Positions 25,344 through 34,956 of a stretch of DNA of 64,000 nucleotides are shown here, in pieces; the stretch's first letter is position 1, and each line of letters begins with the position of its first letter. A program made the position numbers and the translations under genes. Origin of the DNA: Nostocales cyanobacterium HT-58-2 (lineage in GTDB: Bacteria; Cyanobacteriota; Cyanobacteriia; Cyanobacteriales; Nostocaceae); NCBI GenBank assembly GCA_002163975.1, contig CP019636.1, positions 6,079,501 through 6,143,500 on the forward strand, read 5' to 3'. The notes beneath the pieces were generated by a model. That model saw only the letters and a program-made list of their open reading frames with translations. It searched no databases and was not told the DNA's origin.

Positions 25344-26269
25344 GTGTTAAAAGCAGTTAAGGTAAGACTATACCCGACAACTGAACAAGAGATATCTCTA
25401 GCCAAATCGTTTGGTTGTGCGCGTTGGTATTGGAACTACGCTTTAAATGCTTGCATTCAACACTATAAAGAAACAGGAAAGTCATTAAAACTGAGTATTT
25501 ACAAAGCTTACTTGCCTCAATTAAAGGTAGAACATCCTTGGTTGAAAGAGGATTGTTACTCTGCTGTTTTGCAGAGTGTAGCTATCAATCTAAATAAGGC
25601 TTATACTAACTTTTTTGAGGGTAGAGCCAAGTTCCCTAGATTCAAATCAAAGCACCATAAGCAATCAATCCAATATCCTCAAAACGTTAAAGTTGTGGGT
25701 GATTGTTTGGAAATTCCTAAGATTGGTGTTGTTGAAGCAGTCTTGCATCGACCTATTGAAGGGAAAGTTAAAACAGTCACTATCAGCAAGACTCCTACAG
25801 ACAAGTACTTCGCTTCTATCCTTTGTGAGGTGGAAGACGGCAGTAGTCAGTATAGAGGTGACAAAACACTTGGCATTGACCTTGGTTTAAAAGACTTTGC
25901 TATTGTTCATGATGGCAATGAAGTTACTAAGCATTCAAACCCAAAACACCTTAAGCGCCATGAGAAAAATCTAGCGCGCAAGCAGAAGAAGTTTGCTCGC
26001 AAAGTTAAAGGTAGCAATTCAAGAAACAAATACAGAAAACTGGTAGCTAAGGTTCACGAGCGAGTATCGAATTCCCGCCAAGACTTCCTACATAAACTAA
26101 GTAGGAAATTGGTAGATGAAAGCCAAGTCATCGTTGTAGAAAATCTCAATGTTAAGGGAATGGTACAGAACCGCAAGCTATCAAAGTCAATATCCGATGT
26201 GGGATGGGGAATGTTCGTAAACTTCCTGGACTACAAGTTGAAACAAAAAGATGGTCAACTAGTAGAAAT
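25344..26269 (+). pseudogene. tnpB: TnpB (IS200/IS605 OrfB), 5' part, cut by an IS4-type insertion
   Basis: RNA-guided nuclease of IS605-type elements, the ancestor class of Cas12. GTG start at 25344 (MLKAVKVRLYPTTEQEISLA). Seen: the helix-turn-helix start GCARWYWNYALNAC, RuvC-I GIDLGLKDFAIV (catalytic Asp), and RuvC-II VIVVENLNVKGM (catalytic Glu). The frame runs into the inserted element after KDGQLVEI. The other part is 27548-27839; joined at the 9-bp duplication they give a 405-residue intact protein. As it stands the product lacks the zinc ribbon and last catalytic Asp, so it is very likely inactive. Confidence 0.95.
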
Positions 26270-27547
26270 CTAACGGGGTGACAAAAGAGCTAGGATACAG
26301 CGAGAATAAGCGACCTAGCCCTGAGGCCTCGTTGATAAAAGGGAGATTTATTGCGACATAATCTCATTAACCGAGTGACTAAATCTTTGTATGGCTCCAC
26401 AAAATTAACCCAAGTTTCACCATAGAGTCCGATATAAAAACTGCTATGACGCCTTTCAATACGACCAGGTTCTTTAACGCGACCAACATAGTTTTGTACA
26501 CCTTTTCGTTTAATTTCCTGTCCATGAATCGTAGCAGAAGTGTAAGCGATGGCTATCAACAAAATGAGAGTAATTAGTCGTTCACCAGATACATTAGTAT
26601 CTTCCAAGTTATAACCTCCCTTCTTCAAGTCTCGGAACATTTCTTCTATATTGAATCTTCTTTTATACGCTGCGATCGCTAACTCAAGAGTCTCTAGATT
26701 TGTGAAAATAAACCATCCTTCTTTGGGAGCAATACCTAAAATTTTGCGTTTCCATTTACAAGCAACGTTAAAGCTAAAAAATCCTTGAGTTTTTGTCACT
26801 TTGACTCCTTTCAAAAACAAAGAAACTCCTGGGGATAATCCTATCTGTTTTAGTTCCAGCCAAATTTCTTGTTCTGTTTCTACGAAATAGTTCTTTTTCA
26901 ATCGCAAGCAAAAATATACATTCCTTTCTCTGAGCCAATTTGCTAGTTTAACAGAACAAAATTCTCTATCTCCTAATACACAGATTTTATAATTATCAAA
27001 AAGTTGTAATACTTGAGAGAGAATCTTTTTTTGTTCATCTAGGTTACTATTACCTAGCTTTGGTAGTAGTGTAAAATATATCGGGAATGCTCTCTTATCC
27101 CAAACAACACTAACCATGAAGAGATTGATCCGACTCCAATTTGTTCTATCCATTACCAAATAAATAATTTTTTCTCTGTCAAAATATGTTGATAACCAAG
27201 TTGTCACAATCGGAAACCAAATTTTTTCAATCGAGAGGTTTGGTAATGATAGAAATCTTTGTATTTTCTTCCTTCTACTTTCAAATAGTATGGGAATTGG
27301 CAAAGCAGTAGCCAGGGTTTCTAAGTTAACTTTTTTAATGGATTGTAGAAGATTAATTAGAATTTGGAGCAACAAATATTCTGCACAACTCAGATGACTT
27401 TGCAAGTGTGTTTGGTAGAATAAGGGTAACATTATCAATAAACAGGTCTTCTTGACAAAGGTAGACCTATTTTTTTTATCATAAATTGCTACACACTTTA
27501 CCTCGCAAGCTTTCCAGGGTACTTTGTCGCCCCGTCAGAGTAGAAAT
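26261..27547. mobile_element. IS4-family insertion sequence with 9-bp target duplication
   Basis: Element proper 26270-27538 (1,269 bp), flanked by AGTAGAAAT at 26261-26269 and 27539-27547. Terminal inverted repeats: CTAACGGGGTGACAAAA at the left and CTGACGGGGCGACAAAG (complement of the right end), 17 bp with three mismatches. One transposase gene, minus strand, fills it. The ends, the 9-bp duplication and the YREK motif fit the IS4 family. The insertion is precise and looks recent. Confidence 0.95.
26290..27438 (-). CDS. IS4-family DDE transposase
   Basis: 382 aa, fills the element from 20 bp inside the left end. DDE residues likely in LVMDRTNWS, VLGDREFCS and the YREK motif YKRRFNIEEMFRDLKKGG (Tyr, Arg, Glu, Lys spacing 2-3-6). 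Uninterrupted, so transposition may still be possible. Codon use is more AT-rich than the neighbours. Confidence 0.93.
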   Translation of the reverse strand: MIMLPLFYQTHLQSHLSCAEYLLLQILINLLQSIKKVNLETLATALPIPILFESRRKKIQRFLSLPNLSIEKIWFPIVTTWLSTYFDREKIIYLVMDRTNWSRINLFMVSVVWDKRAFPIYFTLLPKLGNSNLDEQKKILSQVLQLFDNYKICVLGDREFCSVKLANWLRERNVYFCLRLKKNYFVETEQEIWLELKQIGLSPGVSLFLKGVKVTKTQGFFSFNVACKWKRKILGIAPKEGWFIFTNLETLELAIAAYKRRFNIEEMFRDLKKGGYNLEDTNVSGERLITLILLIAIAYTSATIHGQEIKRKGVQNYVGRVKEPGRIERRHSSFYIGLYGETWVNFVEPYKDLVTRLMRLCRNKSPFYQRGLRARSLILAVS

Positions 27548-27839
27548 AGGAAGGTTCTTTCCCAGTTCCAAAACTTGCTCGATCTGCGGTCACGTCGTTG
27601 ACGAGTTAACGCTCGATATTCGTGAATGGGATTGTCCCAAGTGTGAAACTCGCCATGACCGTGATGGTAACGCAGCGCTAAACATCAGAAACGAAGGTAT
27701 TCGGATATTATCTATGGACGGAGGGAACCCCGTTCTTGCTGACGGAGGCTGTGTAAGACCACCTACCCGTAAGGGCAAGGGGCAACGGTCAATGAAGTCA
27801 GAAGCCCACACCGTACCCGACAGGGTCGGTGCTGGGTAG
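27548..27839 (+). pseudogene. tnpB: TnpB 3' part (zinc ribbon and RuvC-III)
   Basis: Begins directly after the target duplication: IGRFFPSSKTCSICGHVVDE, then CPKCETRHDRDGNAALNIR. The four cysteines form the zinc ribbon; HDRDGNAALNIR carries the third catalytic Asp. An ORF starting at 27486 inside the insertion would express only this C-terminal part. The sequence continues into an element-end hairpin. Confidence 0.94.
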
Positions 27840-27844
27840 TTCAC
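27790..27844 (+). ncRNA. Putative omega RNA 3' end / right element end
   Basis: The 3' end of tnpB and following bases contain the hairpin CACCGTACCC ... GGGTCGGTG (27809-27831) and finish with GTAGTTCAC, a likely right-end junction. In IS605-type elements the guide (omega) RNA spans exactly this part, with the guide taken from sequence beyond the end. No guide can be verified here. Confidence 0.5.
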
Positions 27845-27863
27845 GAAGCTCTGCCATCTCACC

Positions 27864-28925
27864 TTATTTTTTCAACACCACCTCTTCACTAGCCTGACCC
27901 AGTTTGTCGAGGGCTAAGGTAATAGGCTTGCGATCTATGAGCTCAGAAAGTTCAGGTTCTTTGCCCTTTAACACTCCTAGTGACTTCATCCTAGAAATTG
28001 TATATGTGAGCCGTTTTTTGTCAATACCATCGTTAACAGGGAAGACTTTGTTTTTCTCTAGCAGCACATCGTAAGTTTTGTCGATGACGCTAGCATCAAA
28101 GCCAGTTGTCTTAGCTGCGATTTTGACTGTCTCGGCTTTGTTTTGGTACATAAATCTATGCGCCTGGATGATTGCAGTCAGGTAGCGTACTGCGAGGTCG
28201 GAGTTTTTTGCTAACCAGTCTTTTTTGACTATGTAATTGCCGTAGAAATAGTCCGGCTCGACTTCATGCAGATTAACAAGTATGTGAAATCTAGAATCGC
28301 GTTTGAGTATGTCAAACACTTGCTCGGTTTGGAGGATGGCAGATTCTATTTGTCCAGCGATCAGTGCCTGAATGTAACTAGGTGGGGAAATCGGAACATA
28401 ATTGACATCTTTGGGTGTCAAATTGGCACTTTGAAGCACCATGCGAGTCATAATCTCGCGAAATGCACCGATATCCTGAACACCAACATTCTTACCGCGT
28501 AGATCTGCAACCGATTTAATCGTCTTAGGTGTGACCATTGAAACTGTCAGTCGGTTGGCGTAAGTGCCAATAGTGGAAATTTGACCACCTCCAACGGCAG
28601 CATTCACCACCGGCTCAGTACTAGAGCCACCGATCGCCACATCACCAGCAACCACTGCTTGAACAACCTTCACTGCTGAATCTAAGTTTTTGATGGTTAC
28701 GTTCAAGCCTTGCTGCTGGAAGAATTCTTTTTCCTGAGCGATCGCCACATCAACATTTGCAAAGCTGGTTTTTCCTGTCGGCAAACCAATCTCGATTGTT
28801 TTTGGTGTAGCGGTTTTCGACTGAGTAGTGTTTTGGGATGAGTTGTGATCACACGCGATAATCAATGTTGCACTCAGGATAGCGAGTACAAAGAATGTCA
28901 CAATGACTCGCAGCTGTCGTTGCAT
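27864..28925 (-). CDS. ABC transporter substrate-binding lipoprotein (sulfonate/nitrate/taurine type)
   Basis: 353 aa, lipobox LIIACD after a hydrophobic segment. SsuA/TauA/NMT1-like fold: IEIGLPTGKTSFANVDVAIA, EFFQQQGLNVTIKN, VVAGDVAIGGSSTEPVVNAA, DLRGKNVGVQDIG, and YIQALIAGQIESAIL. Last of three minus-strand genes. It binds a small anionic or aminosulfonate ligand in this family; the exact substrate is not readable. Confidence 0.87.
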   Translation of the reverse strand: MQRQLRVIVTFFVLAILSATLIIACDHNSSQNTTQSKTATPKTIEIGLPTGKTSFANVDVAIAQEKEFFQQQGLNVTIKNLDSAVKVVQAVVAGDVAIGGSSTEPVVNAAVGGGQISTIGTYANRLTVSMVTPKTIKSVADLRGKNVGVQDIGAFREIMTRMVLQSANLTPKDVNYVPISPPSYIQALIAGQIESAILQTEQVFDILKRDSRFHILVNLHEVEPDYFYGNYIVKKDWLAKNSDLAVRYLTAIIQAHRFMYQNKAETVKIAAKTTGFDASVIDKTYDVLLEKNKVFPVNDGIDKKRLTYTISRMKSLGVLKGKEPELSELIDRKPITLALDKLGQASEEVVLKK

Positions 28926-28934
28926 GAAAACCTC

Positions 28935-29759
28935 CTAATTATGCTGACGATGACGCCAAGGCGAAATGCGTGCTTCCGCCATTTCTAATAGTTCTGTGCT
29001 GACGACACCAGCGACCATCAGCACAACAATAGGTACGAAAACGCGTGCAGTCTGAAACGAATGGGCATTGGAGACAATCAAGTATCCCAGCCCCGAAACG
29101 GCTGTGTAAAACTCAGCAATGATAACAGCAACCAGCGCCCGACCTATTGCTAGACGAATTCCGGTCATAATAAAAGGCAGTGCTGATGGAAACACTAAGT
29201 CAATCCAAAGCCGATATTCTGTTGAGCAAAACGAGCGTGCAACCTCAACAAGCTGCGGATCAAGCTCACGCACCCCTCGCATTGTATTGATGAGTACAGG
29301 AAATATCGTAAACAGCAGGACAACCACGACCTTGGCGGATGTGCCAAACCCAAACCACAGGACAAGAACGGGTACTAGGGCAATCATAGGGGTAACGTAC
29401 AGTGCCGTAATCGGCATTTCCAATAGGGCGGATGCCACTGTATTACGACCTGTTACCAAGCCAAGCACAATACCAAGAAGCGTACCCAGTAGAAATCCTG
29501 TGACGAGTACACTGACGCTTTGACTTAATGCGACTGGGAGTGTGCCATCGGCGATCATGTCTATGGCGGCTTGAGCGATCGCAGTGGGATAGGTAAAAAG
29601 GATCGGATTTGTTGTACGTCCGTACCATTCCCAAAGCAGGAGAATCACAAGCAGTGAGACCCCACGAATCCACCATATTCTATTGGCTCGTTGGTCAGTC
29701 TTACGTCGAGATAAAGCAACTTTGGTTGAGGTAGAACGAGATACTGATATTTTCGGCAT
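28935..29759 (-). CDS. ABC transporter permease (SsuC/TauC type)
   Basis: 274 aa, about six transmembrane segments starting WWIRGVSLLVILLLWEWYGR. Coupling-helix motif VARSFCSTEYRLWIDLVFPS (EAA-like). SsuC/TauC/NrtB family. Nine bases separate it from the binding-protein gene, 32 bases from the ATPase gene: one operon. Confidence 0.9.
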   Translation of the reverse strand: MPKISVSRSTSTKVALSRRKTDQRANRIWWIRGVSLLVILLLWEWYGRTTNPILFTYPTAIAQAAIDMIADGTLPVALSQSVSVLVTGFLLGTLLGIVLGLVTGRNTVASALLEMPITALYVTPMIALVPVLVLWFGFGTSAKVVVVLLFTIFPVLINTMRGVRELDPQLVEVARSFCSTEYRLWIDLVFPSALPFIMTGIRLAIGRALVAVIIAEFYTAVSGLGYLIVSNAHSFQTARVFVPIVVLMVAGVVSTELLEMAEARISPWRHRQHN

Positions 29760-29791
29760 TGCTCCTACAGAATCAAGGTGTCATTTCTGAC

Positions 29792-30565
29792 TTAGTCAGG
29801 CGCATAACCATGGTGTAACGCGTCCCATATTTGCTGTCGTAGCTGAGGATATGTAGGATGAAAACGGAAATCCCGAGGATGACGCGGACGGGGTATCGGC
29901 ACGTTTAGATCAAGGCAGACTCGCCCTGGTTTACCACATAGCACCACAATGCGATCGCCTAGTAAGATTGCTTCATCGAGATCATGAGTGACCAAGATAG
30001 CTGTCGTTCGACGGCGTTGTGGGTCTTCCCAAAGGCTTACCAATTCGCCTTGGAGTATTTCGCGTGTCATTGCATCAACGGCGCTAAATGGCTCGTCAAG
30101 CAGAAGCATCTCTGGTTGACGAGCCAGAGCTCGTGCAATACCAACACGCTGTTTCATCCCTCCAGAGAGTTCGTAGGGATAGCATCGAGCATATTCCAAC
30201 AAACCCATGACCTCAAGCAAACGCGTCACAATACCCTCTTCATCGCGCCGACCTTGGACTGATAAACCGTACTCAACATTTGCTCGCACAGTTTTCCAAG
30301 GAAAAAGACCAAAGTGTTGGAAAACCATTGCCATTCGAGGGGTAGGACGGGTAATGGCAACATCGTCGAGGAGAATACGACCATAGCGCAGTGGTATCAA
30401 GCCTGCCATTGCTCGGAGCAAGGTTGTTTTTCCACAACCTGATGGTCCAACAATGCACAGTAGATCATGTTCCTGCAGTGCCAGCGAAATATCTTGCACC
30501 ACCAGCCTTTTGCCAAAGGCGATCGCCACATTCTCAAGGAGTATCTTGGGACCCCGTGAACTCAT
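29792..30565 (-). CDS. ABC transporter ATP-binding protein (SsuB/TauB type)
   Basis: 257 aa ATPase, first gene of the operon. Walker A GPSGCGKTT, Q-loop VFQHFGLFPW, signature LSGGMKQRVGIARAL, Walker B MLLLDEPFSAVD and switch His LVTHDLDEAI are intact. Closest in motif pattern to SsuB/TauB/NrtD. Confidence 0.92.
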   Translation of the reverse strand: MSSRGPKILLENVAIAFGKRLVVQDISLALQEHDLLCIVGPSGCGKTTLLRAMAGLIPLRYGRILLDDVAITRPTPRMAMVFQHFGLFPWKTVRANVEYGLSVQGRRDEEGIVTRLLEVMGLLEYARCYPYELSGGMKQRVGIARALARQPEMLLLDEPFSAVDAMTREILQGELVSLWEDPQRRRTTAILVTHDLDEAILLGDRIVVLCGKPGRVCLDLNVPIPRPRHPRDFRFHPTYPQLRQQIWDALHHGYAPD

Positions 30566-31639
30566 GTCTGCTTCTTTCTCACAGCTACTGTAGGGAGCAT
30601 CAGGTTTGTGTTACCTGAAATCCGTGAGAGCAGAACGACCAACAAACAGGTTTCATTGTTGATGAGTGCGCTGAACGTGGTAAGAGAGATCCTCTTTCTG
30701 AATAGATAGAGGAAGTGCAAGTATTTCTTTGTACTTGGAAACTTTTTTGTAAAATCTTTGTCATCATGGGATGCACACTAAGGGATTTTAATTTCACCTT
30801 CAACTAGTTGACAAGACTGCACTTGCTTAACTTGCTTGAAGCCAGCTTAGCTCAGTATGAATACTAACGGGTTGATTTAAAGGTTTTATGGTGGTAATGA
30901 AAGTTTTTAACAGTCAATCTAACAATCTAAAGATAAATGCTTGCTTTGTCAATCGATTAATTATTACTGAAATATATTATCGATAACAGCAATGAAATCA
31001 AGCTAGATAATCTTAATATTTAAAATTTTTAGTAAATAGATATCAAGCTATTACCCATCTACTTTAATCTTTTAATTGTGAGGTTGAAAAGGAGAGTGGT
31101 AAAAGGTTTGGCTCATTGAAAAATCTCAAAATATGCAATTTCAATGTCTATAGCTCTGAGCGGCTTAAAGATTCATAAATTAATCTTTTTCAAGAAATTC
31201 ATAATAAAGTCAATTTCTCATGTTAAGTTTGATGTTTCTTTCTTTATTAGTTCTTGAATTGCTAGTTTCAATTGTGATATTGTAAAAAAGTGTACTAACA
31301 AAAATAGTTACAGATTATTAGTATTCTTCACTTATTTTTCCTTATTATTAGAAGTTTTGATTCATAGACGAAGGTGATGTTGGGAGACTGCCTGCGTGAG
31401 TTTTGTGGTACGCTTGCAAATTGTAATGAAATTAACGTGCGTGAGTTAGCTTAATTGATTGCGATCGCTTATAGACTGAATAAACCTCTAAATCTACCAA
31501 CCAATCTACCAACTAGGGCTATCCTAACCGAAGAGAGATCCAGGAATTAAACACAAAAGCCCCTACCTAAGAACTGATAGAAGAAAAAGTTACCAGGTGC
31601 AACACCGCAATCTACAACATACGTGTTTAAGAAGGTTCG
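30566..31639. other. Long divergent intergenic region; no gene seen
   Basis: 1,074 bp, AT-rich throughout, between the ABC operon (minus) and the PstS-like gene (plus). TCAGGT (30600-30605) and ACCTGA (30613-30618) form an inverted repeat 35 bp before the ABC ATG and could be its operator. I found no credible coding sequence or RNA family in the rest. Confidence 0.5.
30600..30618. promoter_or_regulatory. Candidate operator TCAGGT-N7-ACCTGA
   Basis: Perfect 6-bp dyad with a 7-bp centre, 35 bp upstream of the ABC operon start codon. The size fits an HTH dimer; regulator unknown. A 6-bp dyad can occur by chance. Confidence 0.3.
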
Positions 31640-32791
31640 ATGACTAATCAAGAGTTTCAGAAAGAAACTATAGTTTGCGGCTGGTGTAAATACGCAGAAA
31701 ATACTGTTGGAGCTACACATTGTGAAAAGTGTGGTAAGCCTCTTATTGCTTCTGTACCTACCAGAGAGAGAATCACTAGGTCTACATTATTCGTAGGTGG
31801 GCTTAGTTTACTGGCCATAGTGTTACTGCTTTTTGGTGTGGGAGGTTACTTTTTCTGGCAACCAGTCAAACTCTCAACAACAACTGACAATTCCAACAGT
31901 TCCTCCACGAGTAATCTCAGCAGTTCCTCCGACATTCAACTCTACAATTCTATGAAAGAAGTTCCGAATGTGCCTGAAGGAACATTTAACTACGGTGGTG
32001 CTGTTCTCTTTGCATCTATAACTAGCAGCGGCACACATAAGGCTATGACGGAAGCTCACCGAAATTTTCGCCTGGTCTACACTGAACCTACATCTGGTAA
32101 GCCTGGTAACAGTAGGAGTCTTACTATGCTGTTGAATGGAGAACTGAGCTTTGCTCAGATTGCTCTACCTCTGACAGATGCTGAATACAGCAAGGCAAAA
32201 GAGCGTGGCTTTGCCTTAGAACAGGTTCCTGTTGCGATTGATGGGATTGTCGTCTTTACCCATCCAGATTTATCAATTCCTGGGCTTTCAGTAGATCAAC
32301 TCCAGGAGATATATAAGGGCAAAATTACCAACTGGAAACAGCTGGGAGGTCCAGATCTGCAAATTTTACCTTTTGCCAGACCTAAAGTTGCTACCTTATT
32401 GCATGTGCTTCTTGGTCCAGAAGTCGATAAAGTCAGTCCGAAAGTGCAATATATCCGCGATTACACTGAGGCTATTCGTAAGGTGGCTTCGACTCCTGGA
32501 GCCATTTCCTTTGGAGGAAGTGGACCACTTGTCGGTCAAAAATCAGTCCGCTTCATCCCTCTGGCTAAAGCCAAGACTAAGGAGTACGTGCAACCTTTCA
32601 TAGATGATGGCAAGGGGCTCAACGCTACAGCATTCCGGGATGGTAGTTACCCCATGATTCGACGTCTATTTATTGCGATTCGTCGGGACGGCAAAATTGA
32701 TGAACAAGTTGGAGTCGCTTACACCAATATGTTACTGTCTAAAGAAGGTCAGCAATTCGTTGAAAAAGCAGGTTTTCTTCCCCTGCGCTGA
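31640..32791 (+). CDS. Zinc ribbon-TM-PstS-like domain protein
   Basis: 383 aa. Residues 13-34 hold CGWC and CEKC, a four-cysteine zinc ribbon. A transmembrane segment (about 53-76, LFVGGLSLLAIVLLLFGVGG) is followed by a Ser-rich linker and a PstS-type domain (about 105-383) with VPEGTFNYGGAVLFASITSS, LSFAQIALPLTDAEYSKAKE, DGIVVFTHPDLSI and IYKGKITNWKQLGGP. With Cys pairs in the cytoplasm and the binding domain outside, it is built like a membrane sensor. Paralogue of 19775-20758, which lacks the ribbon. No transporter genes nearby. Confidence 0.88.
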   Translation: MTNQEFQKETIVCGWCKYAENTVGATHCEKCGKPLIASVPTRERITRSTLFVGGLSLLAIVLLLFGVGGYFFWQPVKLSTTTDNSNSSSTSNLSSSSDIQLYNSMKEVPNVPEGTFNYGGAVLFASITSSGTHKAMTEAHRNFRLVYTEPTSGKPGNSRSLTMLLNGELSFAQIALPLTDAEYSKAKERGFALEQVPVAIDGIVVFTHPDLSIPGLSVDQLQEIYKGKITNWKQLGGPDLQILPFARPKVATLLHVLLGPEVDKVSPKVQYIRDYTEAIRKVASTPGAISFGGSGPLVGQKSVRFIPLAKAKTKEYVQPFIDDGKGLNATAFRDGSYPMIRRLFIAIRRDGKIDEQVGVAYTNMLLSKEGQQFVEKAGFLPLR

Positions 32792-32803
32792 GGTCATTAA
32801 CCA

Positions 32804-32820
32804 TTAGACTTCTTGCATAA
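32804..32820. repeat. Partial copy of the TTAGACTTCTTGCATAA repeat
   Basis: TTAGACTTCTTGCATAA, identical over 16 bases to one arm of the palindrome at 61370. It abuts the ATG of the methyltransferase gene and supplies its first A. Possibly the end of a decayed small element. Confidence 0.55.
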
Positions 32821-33590
32821 TGTCATTTTCAACCAATAAAGACTCAACAAGAAATCTGTATAATCGTACAGCATCACAATGGATTCGAGAAGAACCCAGT
32901 GTGCTCACAGACTTTACTGCACGCCCTTTTGTCATAGAGTTGTGTGAACCTGTTTCTGGACTGAGAGTACTTGACCTAGGTTGCGGCGAAGGTTATTGCA
33001 GTAGAGAATTACGCCGACGTGGTGCTGCGCAAGTGCATGGAATTGACATTTCGGAAAGCATGATTGCTGCAGCCAACCAGCAAGAAGTCAAAGACAGTTT
33101 GGGTATTCACTACCAAGTGGGGTGCGCTACCAACCTCCAGCAGTTTGGGGACCATGAAATGGACCTAGTTGTTGCAGTTTTCGTATTAAGCTACTTGACA
33201 ATGCAACAGACTCAGCAATGTATGGCTGAAGTTGCACGCATTCTGCGTCCTGGCGGTCGATTTGTCTTTAGCGTTCCTCATCCATCCTTTCCATATATGC
33301 GGGAGACAGCATCCCCACTCTATTTTCAAGTGGAGGACAAAGGCTACTTCAGCCAGCGAGATCAGCAGATTCCTGGTCGTCTCTGGAAGCGAGACGGTTC
33401 CTCGCTAAATATACAATTGGTTCATAAAACTCTTGAGGACTATTTTGATGCTCTCAAAAGTGCTGGCTTTAATACGATGCCAACCCTTAAGGAACTACAC
33501 GTGACTCCAGAGCATATTGCGTTGGATGAATCATTTTTTAGTCCGTTAATTGATTTACCACTCCATTTGGCTATACAGGTATTACAATAG
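32820..33590 (+). CDS. SAM-dependent methyltransferase (class I)
   Basis: 256 aa. SAM-binding motif I LRVLDLGCGEGYCSRELRRR, acidic motif II VHGIDISESMI, motif III region DLVVAVFVLSYLTM, and LRPGGRFVFSVPHP. Rossmann-fold methyltransferase (Methyltransf_11/25). Substrate unknown. No operon partner: the flanking genes are a PstS-like gene and convergent sasA. Confidence 0.9.
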   Translation: MSFSTNKDSTRNLYNRTASQWIREEPSVLTDFTARPFVIELCEPVSGLRVLDLGCGEGYCSRELRRRGAAQVHGIDISESMIAAANQQEVKDSLGIHYQVGCATNLQQFGDHEMDLVVAVFVLSYLTMQQTQQCMAEVARILRPGGRFVFSVPHPSFPYMRETASPLYFQVEDKGYFSQRDQQIPGRLWKRDGSSLNIQLVHKTLEDYFDALKSAGFNTMPTLKELHVTPEHIALDESFFSPLIDLPLHLAIQVLQ

Positions 33591-33771
33591 GCGCAAAGCA
33601 GACTTGTTCGTTCAAAAGCTAAAAAACTTCTCAAGAGACTCGTCAGCTAGCAATTATCACTGAAGCTTTTAGCTGCCTGCTTGGTCTTGTCCTGTTTGGG
33701 AATTTTAGGCTCACAAACTCTGGGTTGGGCAACAGGACAAGCTCTTGCGCCAATGACATCTAAAAAAATAG

Positions 33772-34956
33772 TTAATTTGGATACACTGGTAACGTAAAGT
33801 GGAACCAAGCTCCGCCATTAGGAGCCGCATCCACCCATATTTGACCGTAGTGCGCTCGAATAATGCGCTGGCATAAACACAGACCAATGCCGTAGCCTTC
33901 TTTACTTTCATCACGCTCCAAGCGGTAGTGATTCTCGAAAATAAGCTCGCGGTTTTCTTCAGGAATACCAGGACCTGTATCGCCAACACTGAATTGAACT
34001 TTTTGGGTGGTGCGGTGGAGCCCGCAAACACTAATATCGCCGCCTTCAGGTGTATATTTGATAGCATTATCCAGCAAGTTGATCAGTACCTGGCGAATGC
34101 GTTCTGGATCTGCGTAAACATTAGGTAAGTCTTTAGGAATGTCTTTCTTTATCTTCTGAGATTTGGCAATGTAGCGATCGCGCAATTCATCTAAAACTTC
34201 CAGACAAAGTTTGCCTATATCCACCTTTTGCGGTTGAATGGGAAACTCCCTTTCATTACCACGTCCTACCTGCAAAAGGTCAGTAATCATACGATCTATT
34301 GTTTTGGATTGGCTGCGGGCTTGCTTAAACAAGTGTACTGTCATCTTTGGTGTCAGACGCTCAAACCCACTTTTTTGTTCGTTGTAGTTAGATTGTAGTG
34401 TATCTATGGCTATACTCACGGCAGTCAAGGGATTGCGTAGGTCATGGGCTAACATAGCAATCACCCGGTCTTTAAACTGGAGTTGCTCCTGGAGTTTCTC
34501 TTTTTCCTGTTTTAAGCGAAAGATTTCATCTGAGAGTGTGATCAGTTCTGCTGAAACAGCAACCGAACGAATAGAAGACTTGAGTTCTCTAACACGACCA
34601 TTTTCTTCAGTTTCCTGCAGTCCACTTTGTAGTTGTAAGTAAGCATCAACAGCAGCTTGCCACCGGAGCCAGCAAGTTTTCAATTGACCAATTATATTAC
34701 TACCAGCCAAGATTTCCCTTGGCTCTGGGTGGATTTTTATGAGGGCTGGTGTTGCTACCAGTTTGAAATGCTCCGCCAAATAGGGCTGTTGACCGACATC
34801 AACAATTTGAAGTTCAAAGTTGTAGTCAGCCTGCAACTCCTTTAAGTAAGAGCGAATCCGCTGCACTTGTGGTTTGGACTTTGGTCGTCCATCGACAAAA
34901 AGTAACAGCTGTAGTGGAGCCTCAGAATAAATAGGCTGATCCTGGGAAACTTGCAT
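33772..34956 (-). CDS. sasA: Circadian clock output sensor kinase SasA
   Basis: 394 aa from the ATG at 34954-34956 (MQVSQDQPIYSEAPLQLLLF); a longer version starts at 34983. The N-terminus is a KaiB-like thioredoxin fold that binds KaiC (about 15-100); next come a coiled coil (LSDEIFRLKQEKEKLQEQLQ), the H-box MLAHDLRNPLTAV with the phosphoacceptor His, the N-box LLDNAIKYTPEGG, and G-boxes DTGPGIPEEN and GYGIGLCLC. SasA passes timing from KaiC to the response regulator RpaA. kai and rpaA genes are not in the window. Confidence 0.95.
   Translation of the reverse strand: MQVSQDQPIYSEAPLQLLLFVDGRPKSKPQVQRIRSYLKELQADYNFELQIVDVGQQPYLAEHFKLVATPALIKIHPEPREILAGSNIIGQLKTCWLRWQAAVDAYLQLQSGLQETEENGRVRELKSSIRSVAVSAELITLSDEIFRLKQEKEKLQEQLQFKDRVIAMLAHDLRNPLTAVSIAIDTLQSNYNEQKSGFERLTPKMTVHLFKQARSQSKTIDRMITDLLQVGRGNEREFPIQPQKVDIGKLCLEVLDELRDRYIAKSQKIKKDIPKDLPNVYADPERIRQVLINLLDNAIKYTPEGGDISVCGLHRTTQKVQFSVGDTGPGIPEENRELIFENHYRLERDESKEGYGIGLCLCQRIIRAHYGQIWVDAAPNGGAWFHFTLPVYPN

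Noticed and set aside
27486..27547. Independent start for the TnpB C-terminal part
   Set aside because: Those codons are the end of the inserted element and the target duplication.
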